Shown piece by piece: positions 27,599 to 36,516 of a DNA stretch of 45,347 nucleotides. Origin of the DNA: Thiohalocapsa sp. (GTDB lineage: Bacteria; Pseudomonadota; Gammaproteobacteria; Chromatiales; Chromatiaceae); NCBI GenBank assembly GCA_021736785.1, contig JAIPFF010000045.1:1-45347 (forward strand). The letters are read 5' to 3'. Under the pieces are notes generated by a model that saw only the letters and a list, made by a program, of their open reading frames with translations, searched no databases and was not told the origin of the DNA. Within the stretch, counting starts at the first letter, position 1. Every line of letters begins with the position of its first letter. The position numbers were made by a program, and so were the translations under genes.

Positions 27599-28567
27599 AT
27601 GAGCAAGCTCGACCAACTCAAAACCATGACAACCGTTGTCGCCGACACCGGCGATTTCGGAGCCATCGCCGAGTATAAGCCGCAGGATGCCACAACCAAT
27701 CCTTCTCTGTTGTACAAGGCGGCTCAGATGCCGCAATACCGGCATCTGGTCGAGGACGCGGTCGCCTTCGGCAAGGACAAGGGCGCGGATGCCGACGCCC
27801 ATGCACGCTGGACCATGGACAAGCTGGCGGTCAATTTCGGTGCGGAGATACTGAAAATCGTCCCGGGCCGGGTTTCCACGGAAATCGATGCGCGGCTGTC
27901 CTTCGATACGAAGGGCACCATCGCCAGAGCGGAAGGCCTGATCGGGCTATACGAGGACATCGGCATCGACCCGAAGGAAAAGGTGCTGTTCAAGATCGCT
28001 TCCACTTGGGAGGGCATCCGGGCCGCCGAGCTGCTCGAGCAGCGCGGTATTCACTGCAATCTCACCCTGTTGTTCAGCTTCCCGCAAGCGGTGGCCTGCG
28101 CCGAGGCCGGAGCCACGCTGATCTCCCCCTTCGTCGGCCGCATCCTCGATTGGTACAAGAACGCCGAGAACGTCGTGGGCTACCCGGCAGACGAAGACCC
28201 CGGCGTGCGCTCGGTGACGCAAATCTTCAACTATTACAAGCGCCACGGATACCGCACCATCGTCATGGGCGCGAGCTTTCGAAACGTCGACGAAATCCTG
28301 GAGCTGGCCGGCTGCGATTATCTGACCATCGCGCCCAAGCTGCTGGCGGAGCTGGCGGAGTCCGACGGCGACCTGCCCCGCAAGCTCGACCCGGAAGCCG
28401 CGGTCGCCATGGACATTCCCGCCGAATCCTTGGACGAGCCGGCATTTCGCTGGCGACTGAACCAAGACGCCATGGCAACCGAAAAATTGGCCGAGGGCAT
28501 CAGGCTATTCGCCGGCGACACGGAAAAGCTCGAAGTTTTCACACGCGAGATCTGCAAAAACTGCTGA
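27599..28567 (+). CDS. tal: Transaldolase
   Basis: Transaldolase moves a dihydroxyacetone unit between sedoheptulose-7-phosphate and glyceraldehyde-3-phosphate in the pentose phosphate pathway. The 322 residues match the TalB type. The Schiff-base lysine is K132 in [12 protein letters not shown] and the proton-transfer aspartate is D17 in [16 protein letters not shown] and [11 protein letters not shown] are also conserved. AGGTG lies five bases before the ATG. It diverges from the CHAD gene across 241 bases, in which I see only an AACCAC/GTGGTT stem and no clear promoter. Confidence 0.97.
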   Translation: MSKLDQLKTMTTVVADTGDFGAIAEYKPQDATTNPSLLYKAAQMPQYRHLVEDAVAFGKDKGADADAHARWTMDKLAVNFGAEILKIVPGRVSTEIDARLSFDTKGTIARAEGLIGLYEDIGIDPKEKVLFKIASTWEGIRAAELLEQRGIHCNLTLLFSFPQAVACAEAGATLISPFVGRILDWYKNAENVVGYPADEDPGVRSVTQIFNYYKRHGYRTIVMGASFRNVDEILELAGCDYLTIAPKLLAELAESDGDLPRKLDPEAAVAMDIPAESLDEPAFRWRLNQDAMATEKLAEGIRLFAGDTEKLEVFTREICKNC

Positions 28568-28609
28568 TCCAGCCGACCCGCCGGTGCGCCGCGACGGCGC
28601 ATCGCGTTG

Positions 28610-28658
28610 CCTGCCCCCTGCCCCTGCCACCTGCTCCCGGCTCCCGGCTCCCCGCCGC
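28610..28658 (+). repeat. Degenerate C-rich 7-bp repeat
   Basis: About seven 7-base units (CCTGCCC, CCTGCCC, CTGCCAC, CTGCTCC, CGGCTCC, CGGCTCC, CCGCCGC) follow in register. It may be a decayed simple repeat and could act as a Rho-utilisation segment downstream of tal. Confidence 0.45.
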
Positions 28659-28744
28659 TCCGGTGCCGAGCGCCGCCGCGGCCGGCTTGCCTCCCCCTTT
28701 GTCCGTCATCCCCGCTCGAGACAGGCCCGATCTACGGGATTTCC

Positions 28745-28774
28745 CTGACGATCACGCGGTCGCTCGGTTATCAT
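28745..28774 (+). promoter_or_regulatory. Candidate promoter of the glycosyltransferase pair
   Basis: CTGACG (28745-28750) and TATCAT (28769-28774, 5 of 6) are 18 bases apart. They would produce a leader of about 155 bases ahead of the GT-C gene. Confidence 0.4.
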
Positions 28775-28938
28775 TACACTTTGTAAGGGCAGCCAGCGCG
28801 CACACGATACGGCACCGCGCGCAACCGCAAAACAAGCGCGCCGATGCGACCGGCCTTATGCTTCGTCCGGGCAAGGCATGAACCGCCCGCGAAGCGAGAA
28901 GACCCGACAGAACGATTCACAGCTCCTAGACACGATTT

Positions 28939-30633
28939 ATGTCTGCATCCGTCACTACCGGAGCCTCCGGCATTTCTTATCGTACCGGCCTGTTCGCGCT
29001 CGCCATGGCCGCCGTTATCGTGACCGCGAGTGCCGCCCGCCTGGCCGGCCTCGACGACCTGCTCATCTGGCACGACGAGGCGTTTACGCTGATCCGGGTG
29101 CTCGGCTACAGCCAGAGCGACGTACAGACCGGTCTTTTCAATGCGCAGTTGCTGACACCTGCCGAGGTGCTGCGCTTCCAGCAAGTGGACCCGGGGTTGG
29201 GTTGGGCCGACACTTGGCGGGCGCTCGCGCAGCACCCGGAGCATGCACCGCTGTACTACGCGCTCGGGCGCGCGGCGGTGGCGCTCCCGCTCGATCCCGT
29301 CACCGCGCTGCGCGGCACCGCGGCCGTGTTCGGCTTGTTGCTTCCGCTGACGGTGTTCTGGCTGATGCGCGAGCTCTTCGGGCGCGGTCCCGTGCCCTGG
29401 GTGGCGGCGGCTTTGATTGCCTGTTCTCCGATCCATTTCCTGTATGCCCAGGAGGCGCGCCAGTACGCACTCTGGATGTTGGCCACGGCGGCCGCGAGCG
29501 CGGCGCTGCAGCCGGCGCTGCGGCGCGGACACCGAGGCGACTGGTGGCTGTATGCTGCCTGCGTCACCGTCGGACTCTACGCCCACCTGCTCTTCGTCGT
29601 GCTGCTGCCGGTACACGCGGCCTACGCCTGGCTCGTACGTGCGAAGGAATCCGGCTCGCTGCTGCGCCCGCGTGGCTTGCCGGCGCGTCAGTGGCTGCTC
29701 GCGGTCGGCGCGTCGCTGGTGCTGTTTCTGCCGTGGATCCTTGTCTTGGTGACCCGCTTCGACCGCGCGGTGCATTACACCGCCTGGATGGAGCGCCCGA
29801 TCGGGACGCTGCAGATTTTTACGGAATGGGGGCGCCACCTATTTCGGGCCTTCGTGGACCTGATTCCGGCGGCACCGCCGCTGCCCGTGCTGATCCTGTT
29901 GATACCGTTGGCCTGGGCGCTTTACATCTATCTGCGCTACGCGCCGCGGCCGGCGGTTTGGCTGCTGCCGCTGCTTGCACTTGCCTATATCGGCATCGTG
30001 CTCGGTCCGGATCTGCTCTTCGGCGGCAGTCGCTCGGGCCATGCACGCTATGCACTGCCGGCCGTGCTGTCGGTGCAGTTGATGGCGGCCTGGACGATCG
30101 GCCACGGGCTCACCGCCGGCACCGCGCGGGCGCGGCGGATCGCCGCCGGCGCGCTCGCGGTGCTGCTTGCGGCCGGCGGTCTCTCCATCTGGCGCATTCA
30201 GCAGGCGGAAACATGGTGGACGAAGAACTTCAGCAGCGACAACGCCGAGATCGCCCGCGCCGTGAACGCGGCAGACCGCCCGCTGGTGGCCGCCAGCCCC
30301 AGCGGCGTCGGCACCGGCGAGTTGATCTCCCTCGCCTACCACTTACAACCGCATGTACGTCTTTGGGGCAGCGCGGCCGACGCCCCGCCCGCGCTACCGA
30401 CGGGGTTCGGCGATCTATTCCTGCTGACGCCGTCGGAAGCACTGCGCCGGAGCGTCGGCCCCGGGCGCCGCGCCGAGCCCTTCGCCGGCAGTTGGCAGTG
30501 GCTCCGTGTCGTTGCGGTGCCGAAGCCGGAGCCGCAACGCACGCCGGCGCAAGCGCCCCATGGGGGCGGCGCCGGGGCAGGCCATAATCACCTCGCGGGC
30601 AGCATCCAAGACAAACCGGTTCTCTCCCGATGA
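28939..30633 (+). CDS. GT-C fold membrane glycosyltransferase (GT39/ArnT-like)
   Basis: The 564-residue integral membrane protein has about ten hydrophobic segments. The first extracytoplasmic loop carries the acidic motif IWHDEAFT (about 48-55), the usual catalytic and metal site of protein-mannosyltransferase/ArnT-like enzymes that use lipid-linked sugars. HAPLYYALGRAAV and FLYAQEARQYALWML are also typical of the family. Donor and acceptor are unknown. The start at 28939 has no clear ribosome site. Its stop overlaps the start of the NdvB-like gene (ATGA), so the two are translationally coupled and may act on the same envelope glucan. Confidence 0.83.
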   Translation: MSASVTTGASGISYRTGLFALAMAAVIVTASAARLAGLDDLLIWHDEAFTLIRVLGYSQSDVQTGLFNAQLLTPAEVLRFQQVDPGLGWADTWRALAQHPEHAPLYYALGRAAVALPLDPVTALRGTAAVFGLLLPLTVFWLMRELFGRGPVPWVAAALIACSPIHFLYAQEARQYALWMLATAAASAALQPALRRGHRGDWWLYAACVTVGLYAHLLFVVLLPVHAAYAWLVRAKESGSLLRPRGLPARQWLLAVGASLVLFLPWILVLVTRFDRAVHYTAWMERPIGTLQIFTEWGRHLFRAFVDLIPAAPPLPVLILLIPLAWALYIYLRYAPRPAVWLLPLLALAYIGIVLGPDLLFGGSRSGHARYALPAVLSVQLMAAWTIGHGLTAGTARARRIAAGALAVLLAAGGLSIWRIQQAETWWTKNFSSDNAEIARAVNAADRPLVAASPSGVGTGELISLAYHLQPHVRLWGSAADAPPALPTGFGDLFLLTPSEALRRSVGPGRRAEPFAGSWQWLRVVAVPKPEPQRTPAQAPHGGGAGAGHNHLAGSIQDKPVLSR

Positions 30634-33611
30634 AGCGTTCCATCACCATCATCATCCCGGTCATCATCGCGCTGCTGACGATCGCGCTCTGGGCCATGTT
30701 GAATCAGCCCTCCAGCGAGCCGCCCTGGCCGCAGCGCATCCAGGGATTTTCCTTCTCGCCGATGCGCGCCGACGACGACCCGACCAAGAAGGTGTATCCG
30801 TCGATCTCCGAGATCGACGAAGACCTCGCACTGCTGCAGGGCGATGTCCACGCGGTGCGCACTTACACCCTTGAAGGCGGTATGGATCAGGTCCCCCGCT
30901 TGGCGAAAGCGCACGGGCTGAACGTGACGGTGGGCGCGTGGATCGGCCCCTTCGAGAACGCGAATCAACTCGAGATGGAGCGCCTGACGTCGCTGTTGCG
31001 GGAATGGAACGACAACATCGTCCGCGTCATGGTGGGCAACGAGGCCATTCTGCGCCGGGACGTGACGGTGCCCGAGCTCATCGAGCAGTTGGACGCCGTG
31101 CGCCGCATCACCGATATTCCCGTCGGCACCGCCGAGCCCTGGCACGTCTGGCTCAAGCACCCCGAACTGGTCGAGCATGTCGACTTCATCGCGGTTCACC
31201 TGCTGCCCTACTGGGAGGGACTGCCGGTGGACGAGGCCGTCGACTATGCCTTCAATCGGCTGGCCGAGGTCAAGGCCCTGTATCCCAACAAAGAGGTCAT
31301 CGTCGGCGAGGTAGGCTGGCCGAGCAACGGCCGGCGCAACCGGGGCGCCGAGGCCTCGCAGGCCAACCAGACCCGTTTCCTGCGCCGCTTTCTGGCCCGC
31401 GCGGAGCAGCAGGACTTGGTTTATTACGTCATGGAGGCCTTCGACCAGCCTTGGAAGGTGCAGATCGAGGGGGCTATCGGCACCTATTGGGGCGTTTACG
31501 ATGCCCAGCGCGAGCCGAAATTCCCGCTCAGTCAACCCGTCGTGCGAATCCCCAACTGGCACGAGCTGGCCGCCCTATCCGTGGGCATGTCGGTGCTGTT
31601 GCTGCTGTTCCTGTATCGCGACAGCGCAACGCTGTCGTCCTCCGGCAAGAGCTTCCTCGCACTGGTCACTTATGCCGTGTCCACCGCCGCGGTCTTCTTG
31701 GTCTACGACTACACGCGCCAGTACATGACCCCGGCAACCACCGCCGTCGGCATACTGTTGCTGATCGGCGGCATCGGCGTCTTGGTGCTGCTCTCCGCGG
31801 AGGCCCATGAATGGGCCGAATCCCTCTGGCTGCGCCGTTGGAGGCGGGCCTTCCCGCGACGCGAAGTGCCCGACGAATGGCTGCCGACGGTGTCCATTCA
31901 CCTGCCCGCCTATAACGAGCCGCCGGACATGCTGGCGCAGACACTCGACGCCCTGGCCGGCCTCGACTACCCGAGCTACGAGGTCATCGTCGTCGACAAC
32001 AACACCAAGGATCCGGCTGTTTGGGAGCCGATTCGCGCGCATTGCGAACGCCTCGCGGCCGCCGGCAACGGCCGCTTCCGGTTTTTTCACGTCGACCCTC
32101 TCGAGGGCTTCAAGGCCGGCGCATTGAATTACGCCCTGCGCGAAACCGACCCGCAAGCCGGGATCATCGCAGTCATCGATGCCGATTACATCGTGAATCC
32201 CCGCTGGCTGAGGGATTTGGTGCCGGCATTCCTGGAGGAGTCGGTGGCCATCGTACAGGCGCCGCAGGACTATCGCGACGCCCATGAGAGCGCATTCAAG
32301 GCCATGTGCCTGGCCGAGTACCGGGGCTTCTTCCACATCGGCATGGTCACGCGCAACGAGCGCAACGCCATTATCCAGCACGGCACCATGACCATGATCC
32401 GCCGCGAGACGCTGGAGTCCGTGGACGGCTGGGCCGAATGGTGCATCACCGAGGACGCCGAGCTCGGCCTGCGCCTGTTCGAGCTCGGGCACAAGGCCCT
32501 CTACATTCCCGAGACCTACGGCCGCGGTCTGATGCCCGATACCTTCGCGGATTTCAGGAAGCAACGCTTCCGCTGGGCCTACGGCGCCGTGCGCATTCTG
32601 CTTGCGCACCGAAAGGAGCTTTTGGGTACGAAACGCACCGAGCTCACCGCCGGGCAGCGCTGGCATTTCCTGTCCGGGTGGCTGCCCTGGTTCGCGGACG
32701 GTTTCAATCTGCTTTTCAACTTCGCCGCGCTGGCCTGGTCAGTGGCGATGGTGTCTTTCCCGCACCACGTCACACCGCCCTATATGTCCATCGCAATGGT
32801 GCCGCTGGTGCTTTTCGGCTTCAAAATGCTGAAGAGCTTCGTCCTCTATCGCCGGCGCGTCGCCGCCTCTCTGCGTCAGAGCATCGGCGCCGGCATCGCC
32901 GGGCTGGCCCTGTCCCACACCATTGCACGCGCCATGTTCGCCGGTGTTTTCTCGGGGGGCATCGGATTTTTCCGAACCCCCAAGCAGGGCAAGGCGCCGG
33001 CACTGCTGCGGGCGCTGGCGGATGCCCGTGAAGAGTCGCTGATGATGATCGCGTTCTGGATCGCCGCCGGCGGGGTGCTGCTGCGCGAAGACGCCTACAT
33101 GCTCGACGTGAAGGTCTGGGCCGCAGTCCTGCTGGTGCAGTCGGTGCCTTACCTGGCGGCGCTATTGGTCTCCCTGCTCAGCGCGATGCCGCGGATACCG
33201 GCCAGCCTGATCGGCCCGATGGGGGAAATGCGCGGTCCCGCACCGGTCTCGGCCGCGTCACCCGGCACTGAAGGCGCGGCGCCGGCAGCAGGCATTGCGG
33301 ATCGCGGGTCACTCGAGACTTCATCCTGCGACGATGCGGACCTGGCGCCGCAGACCGCCGCCGAGAAGCGCGTCACCGCGCAAGCAACGCCGGACCAGGT
33401 CGAGCCGCCTGCTCACCCGGGGAGCCCGGTGACCCCGAACGAAGCGACGCCGGCGCAAACCGGGCCGCCGGCGGCGGCAGGCGATCACCCGTCATCGGAG
33501 GCCGGCGCGCAGGCGCGCGACAGCCGATCGACGCGCCCGAGCGAAAACCGGCAAGGCTTCGTCGGCCCGATGCCCGAACAGGCGCTTCGCCAATCGGGCG
33601 AGCCTTGTTGA
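30630..33611 (+). CDS. ndvB: GH17-GT2 fusion, NdvB-like beta-glucan synthase
   Basis: The 993-residue fusion begins with a membrane anchor (5-23) and a periplasmic GH17 domain (about 35-305), with likely catalytic residues E138 in VGNEAIL and E227 in VGEVGWPSNG. Three membrane helices follow (about 312-390). A cytoplasmic GT2 domain (417 to about 660) has DAD at 517-519, TED at 607-609 and QRFRW at 645-649. More helices follow (about 665-840), then a disordered acidic Pro/Ala tail of about 150 residues. This architecture is that of P. aeruginosa NdvB and rhizobial beta-1,3 glucan synthases, which make periplasmic (cyclic) beta-glucans. The tail is unusual. Confidence 0.87.
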   Translation: MKRSITIIIPVIIALLTIALWAMLNQPSSEPPWPQRIQGFSFSPMRADDDPTKKVYPSISEIDEDLALLQGDVHAVRTYTLEGGMDQVPRLAKAHGLNVTVGAWIGPFENANQLEMERLTSLLREWNDNIVRVMVGNEAILRRDVTVPELIEQLDAVRRITDIPVGTAEPWHVWLKHPELVEHVDFIAVHLLPYWEGLPVDEAVDYAFNRLAEVKALYPNKEVIVGEVGWPSNGRRNRGAEASQANQTRFLRRFLARAEQQDLVYYVMEAFDQPWKVQIEGAIGTYWGVYDAQREPKFPLSQPVVRIPNWHELAALSVGMSVLLLLFLYRDSATLSSSGKSFLALVTYAVSTAAVFLVYDYTRQYMTPATTAVGILLLIGGIGVLVLLSAEAHEWAESLWLRRWRRAFPRREVPDEWLPTVSIHLPAYNEPPDMLAQTLDALAGLDYPSYEVIVVDNNTKDPAVWEPIRAHCERLAAAGNGRFRFFHVDPLEGFKAGALNYALRETDPQAGIIAVIDADYIVNPRWLRDLVPAFLEESVAIVQAPQDYRDAHESAFKAMCLAEYRGFFHIGMVTRNERNAIIQHGTMTMIRRETLESVDGWAEWCITEDAELGLRLFELGHKALYIPETYGRGLMPDTFADFRKQRFRWAYGAVRILLAHRKELLGTKRTELTAGQRWHFLSGWLPWFADGFNLLFNFAALAWSVAMVSFPHHVTPPYMSIAMVPLVLFGFKMLKSFVLYRRRVAASLRQSIGAGIAGLALSHTIARAMFAGVFSGGIGFFRTPKQGKAPALLRALADAREESLMMIAFWIAAGGVLLREDAYMLDVKVWAAVLLVQSVPYLAALLVSLLSAMPRIPASLIGPMGEMRGPAPVSAASPGTEGAAPAAGIADRGSLETSSCDDADLAPQTAAEKRVTAQATPDQVEPPAHPGSPVTPNEATPAQTGPPAAAGDHPSSEAGAQARDSRSTRPSENRQGFVGPMPEQALRQSGEPC

Positions 33612-33673
33612 GCGCAAGCGCGGATTGGGTGGCTCGCGCAGCGCCCCTTGCCGCGGGCAGCGACCGCCGGCCG

Positions 33674-33702
33674 GGCCGCCGGCCCGCGCTCGCCCGGCGG
33701 CC
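33674..33702. terminator. Hairpin between convergent genes
   Basis: GGCCGCCGG and its exact complement (9 bp) enclose an 11-base loop, between the ndvB stop (33611) and the opposing gene end (33708). There is no U-tract; it may stop transcription from both sides. Confidence 0.45.
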
Positions 33703-33707
33703 GAGGC

Positions 33708-34139
33708 TCAGGCCGCTGCCGTCGGTTGCGCGGACCGCCGGGCGTCGGCCGTGTCGACAAGTGCGCGCACCCAGCTCTCCATCGCGTTGTTCGCCAGCGC
33801 CATCGGCGCCTCCAGGAAGCTGACCACGAAGCGATCCCCCTGATCGACGACGCCGATCGAGCGCGGCCGCACGGCCATCACTTGCGGATTGGGCAGATGC
33901 GTGCCGAAGCAGAATACGACGTGCTTGGCCTGCTCGATGTCGTCCGCAATATGTCCTTCCGGCAACGCGCGCGTGTGCTCCAGATGGTCGAACTCGGCGA
34001 TGAAGCGCGCGATCGAATGCTCGTCGATGCACCGGCGCAGATAGGCGATGATCGAGTCCACGTCCGGGTAACTGGTCTCGCTTTTGTTCACTTCCAACGT
34101 GTAGACGGGATATTTTTCTTGCAGCAGTGTCTGCTTCAC
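33708..34139 (-). CDS. Conserved hypothetical protein, GTG start
   Basis: The 143-residue soluble protein is of unknown function. It begins VKQTLLQEKYPVYTLEV and has an acidic/histidine-containing middle (EFDHLEHTRALPEG) followed by a beta-rich part (AKHVVFCFGTHLPNP, GDRFVVSFLEAPM) and an Ala/Thr-rich end. It may belong to the DUF6858-type proteins, but I am not sure. GTG at 34139 is the best start, with GAGGAG seven bases upstream. It lies downstream of the TehA-like gene on the same strand, separated by 142 bases. Confidence 0.72.
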   Translation of the reverse strand: MKQTLLQEKYPVYTLEVNKSETSYPDVDSIIAYLRRCIDEHSIARFIAEFDHLEHTRALPEGHIADDIEQAKHVVFCFGTHLPNPQVMAVRPRSIGVVDQGDRFVVSFLEAPMALANNAMESWVRALVDTADARRSAQPTAAA

Positions 34140-34281
34140 GATTGATCTCCTCGGGTTGAACCTTCCGTTGAACGGGGGTTGATGGACAGGCACGAGCGCT
34201 CGGTCGGAAAACGAGACCGAGGCCCGCACCACGACCGCGCCGACGCGGCCATACTCGAGCCGGCGGCGCGGCGAACGGGCG

Positions 34282-35256
34282 TCAGTGGCCCGGCACGCAG
34301 ATCCGGTGCCGCGCCACCGCGATGGTCGTGCGCACCAACAGCATCGACACGATCGCCGTCAGCACCAGCAGCAAGCCCGCACCGAGCCAGCGGTAGGCCG
34401 GGATGCCGCTGAGCTCGAACATCAGCATGCTGGCGATGCTGATGGCCGCAAGCGGAAAGGAATAGGCCCACCAGGACAGGAAGAACTTGAGCTTCGCGAA
34501 ACGCGGCGCCTGGGTAAAAAGCAACAGCGTCAGAAACAGGCCGCTGAAGTAGAGGACGCGTGCCAGCGTGTCCAGCTCACCGGTCAGCCGCGTGTAGGCG
34601 ATGAAGCCGACCGCGGGCGGTGCGATCAGGATGAACAGGGTCGGCATCAGCCGCTCGTCGATCGGGTTGTGGAACAGTATCCGGTAAAAGATGATCGTCA
34701 GCAGGACACCCCAGAACAGCATGCCGACACTGAAGAAGAACCAGGACACATCCGTGAACCCGAGCGGCACCCCGGCCACCGGCACCAGCACATTGCCGAC
34801 CGCCGGAATGAACCAAGCGGGGTTCATGTGGTGCACCTCGAAGTGCTCGTGATGGATCCAGACATTGACCACATACAACGTGAACGCGAGGTGCAGCGCG
34901 GCACCGGCCATCCACAGCGGCCGACTGATGGCCGCGTCGATGGGCAGAAACGCGATGGACAGCAGCAATAGGCTGATGGAAATGGTGGGAAAGAAGTTCA
35001 GCTTGACCGGGTGGCGCAGCTCGCCGAGCACGGCACTGCCATGCAGGACCAGCTTGAACGCGTAGATCGCCGCCAGCGTGACGAAGACGCCGGCAGTGAT
35101 CCCGGCCAGCCAGAGATTGATATGCAGGTCGACGCCGAAGATGTGCTGCGCCTTTTCCCAGGCGATGGTCAGGCCCGCCAGTCCCATCACCACGGCAAAG
35201 AAAGAGATGGGCAGGTACGGCAACCGCCGTGCCGCCGCGTCGGTCGAATCGCTCAT
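34282..35256 (-). CDS. TehA/SLAC1-family membrane channel or transporter
   Basis: The 324-residue protein has ten hydrophobic helices in the TDT (tellurite resistance/dicarboxylate transporter) pattern. The family start is PYLPISFFAVVMGLAGLTIAW, followed by HHEHFEVHHMNPAWFIPAVGNVLVP and a late LSWWAYSFPLAAISIA. Relatives include plant SLAC1 anion channels, yeast sulfite exporter Ssu1 and bacterial TehA, so anion or sulfite efflux is possible but not shown. The ATG at 35256 gives the family N-terminus; a longer frame to 35283 is unlikely. It is divergent from the isochorismatase gene. Confidence 0.88.
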   Translation of the reverse strand: MSDSTDAAARRLPYLPISFFAVVMGLAGLTIAWEKAQHIFGVDLHINLWLAGITAGVFVTLAAIYAFKLVLHGSAVLGELRHPVKLNFFPTISISLLLLSIAFLPIDAAISRPLWMAGAALHLAFTLYVVNVWIHHEHFEVHHMNPAWFIPAVGNVLVPVAGVPLGFTDVSWFFFSVGMLFWGVLLTIIFYRILFHNPIDERLMPTLFILIAPPAVGFIAYTRLTGELDTLARVLYFSGLFLTLLLFTQAPRFAKLKFFLSWWAYSFPLAAISIASMLMFELSGIPAYRWLGAGLLLVLTAIVSMLLVRTTIAVARHRICVPGH

Positions 35257-35426
35257 AGCGGTCGCGCTCCGGAAAACTGGCAACGGGATGAAAGCTTGAC
35301 GAAAAGTCTAAGGATTCAGCCCGGTTCAGCCATTGAAGATTCGCAACCGCTAATATACGAATGTGACAAACGCGCATCGCCTCTGTGAACGCGCCGGCGG
35401 TTCTGGCACAGTGCTCGGTACCGACC

Positions 35427-36134
35427 ATGACGCAACCATCGCTGTACGGTATCCCGCCGATGTCCTGGAAAACCGCCCATCGATCTTTCTACTATCAAGG
35501 TGCTCCGGAGCCTCCGGACCCCGACCTGCGCCGCGAGCAGACCGCCTTGCTGTGCATCGACGTGCAAAACTACGGCATGGTGCTCCATGACGACCCTGCC
35601 GAGCGCGAACGCTGGCGCCCCTTTCACGAACGTATGCGCTCCGCCGTGATCCCTACCCTGCGCAGCGTGCAGGACAGCTTCCGCAAGGCCTGCATCGACG
35701 TCATCCACGCCCGGATCGCCTGCCTGCTCGAGGACGGCCGCGACCGTTCCCTGAGCCAGAAAATGCCGGGCTGGAATAATCTGCTGATGCCGAAGGACAC
35801 GGATGCCTCGCAGATCATCCCGGAGCTCGCCCCCGCCGACGGCGAGATCGTCGTCACCAAAACCACCGACAGCGCACTGACCGGCACCAACCTGCGCTTG
35901 GTGTTGGGGAACATGGGCATCCGCAACGTCATCGTGACCGGCATCTACACGGACCAATGCGTCAGCTCCACGGTGCGCAGCCTGGCCGACGAGAGCTTCA
36001 ACGTGATCCTGCTCGAAGACTGCTGCGCCGCCGGTACCGACGCGTTGCACCGCCAAGAGCTGGCGATCATCAATATGATCTACTGTCACGTTATGACGTC
36101 CGCGGAACTGCTTGATCTCATGGGTATTGCCTGA
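35427..36134 (+). CDS. Isochorismatase-family cysteine hydrolase
   Basis: The 235-residue hydrolase has the complete cysteine hydrolase triad of this family: D45 in LLCIDVQNYG, K145 in VVTKTTDSAL and C178 in YTDQCVSSTV, the last following the cis-peptide motif. Members cleave amides such as ureidoacrylate, N-carbamoyl compounds or nicotinamide, and the substrate here is open. I chose the ATG at 35427; a GTG at 35385 extends the frame, and neither has a good ribosome site. It is the last clearly chromosomal gene before the phage-like element. Confidence 0.88.
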   Translation: MTQPSLYGIPPMSWKTAHRSFYYQGAPEPPDPDLRREQTALLCIDVQNYGMVLHDDPAERERWRPFHERMRSAVIPTLRSVQDSFRKACIDVIHARIACLLEDGRDRSLSQKMPGWNNLLMPKDTDASQIIPELAPADGEIVVTKTTDSALTGTNLRLVLGNMGIRNVIVTGIYTDQCVSSTVRSLADESFNVILLEDCCAAGTDALHRQELAIINMIYCHVMTSAELLDLMGIA

Positions 36135-36160
36135 TCCGAAGGCGCGTAGCAACAGACTGA

Positions 36161-36184
36161 TTGCCGCGTTTGTTGCCGCGTTCG
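36161..36184. repeat. 12-bp tandem duplication at the element boundary
   Basis: TTGCCGCGTTTG is followed directly by TTGCCGCGTTCG, with one mismatch, in the 133-base gap between the isochorismatase gene and the phage-like operon. It could be part of an attachment or duplication scar, but the other end of the element is not in view. Confidence 0.35.
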
Positions 36185-36267
36185 GCGCACGGTGTCCGCG
36201 CTTATTCGGTCGGGGCATCGGCACGATTTCGCCCCGAGCACGGCACCGGCATTGCACCGACGCACCG

Positions 36268-36513
36268 TCAGCCGAGCACGTCTTCCAGCCGAAGCCCCCG
36301 GGCCCTGCACCACCGGCGGCACTTCTCCAACGCCTTCTGCTCGATCTGGTGCACCGCCTGCCGGGACATGCCCAGCTCGGCGGCGAGCTCGTCCAGGGTC
36401 ATGCGTGCGTCGCGGGTGTCGGCATGGGTCCGGCGCCGTCGCGGTGTCGTCGGCCACGCCCAGCGCCGTTGCAGCCGCTCAAGCTCGCCCTCGTCCAGCC
36501 AGTGCGCGGCCAT
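36268..36513 (-). CDS. Small sigma region-4-like DNA-binding protein
   Basis: The 81-residue basic protein has a C-terminal helix-turn-helix of the sigma-70 region 4.2 type, MTLDELAAELGMSRQAVHQI followed by EQKALEKCRRW (about 38-68). The N-terminal half is Arg/Trp-rich and unclassified. It lacks sigma region 2, so it could be a region-4-only regulator that touches RNA polymerase or the -35 element. It starts three bases after the large virion-type gene, at the end of the operon, which suggests a role late in the element's programme. Confidence 0.7.
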   Translation of the reverse strand: MAAHWLDEGELERLQRRWAWPTTPRRRRTHADTRDARMTLDELAAELGMSRQAVHQIEQKALEKCRRWCRARGLRLEDVLG

Positions 36514-36516
36514 GTG

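Larger units (their letters stand above)
28568..28938 (+). other. tal to GT-C gene intergenic region
   Basis: The 371 bases contain a C-rich heptamer array (28610-28658) and a candidate promoter (28745-28774). The long C-rich, G-poor plus-strand stretch after tal (about 28605-28735) is a plausible Rho entry site, since no U-tailed hairpin follows tal. No gene was recognised. Confidence 0.4.

Noticed and set aside
28878-30587. Plus-strand open frame of 569 codons overlapping the GT-C gene
   Set aside because: It is very rich in Arg, Ala and Gly, has no membrane pattern or motif, and is out of frame with the clear GT-C protein.
36135-36267. tRNA or attachment-site core at the left edge of the element
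   Set aside because: No cloverleaf or tRNA 3' end could be found; only a 12-bp tandem duplication is present, and its partner site is not in the window.
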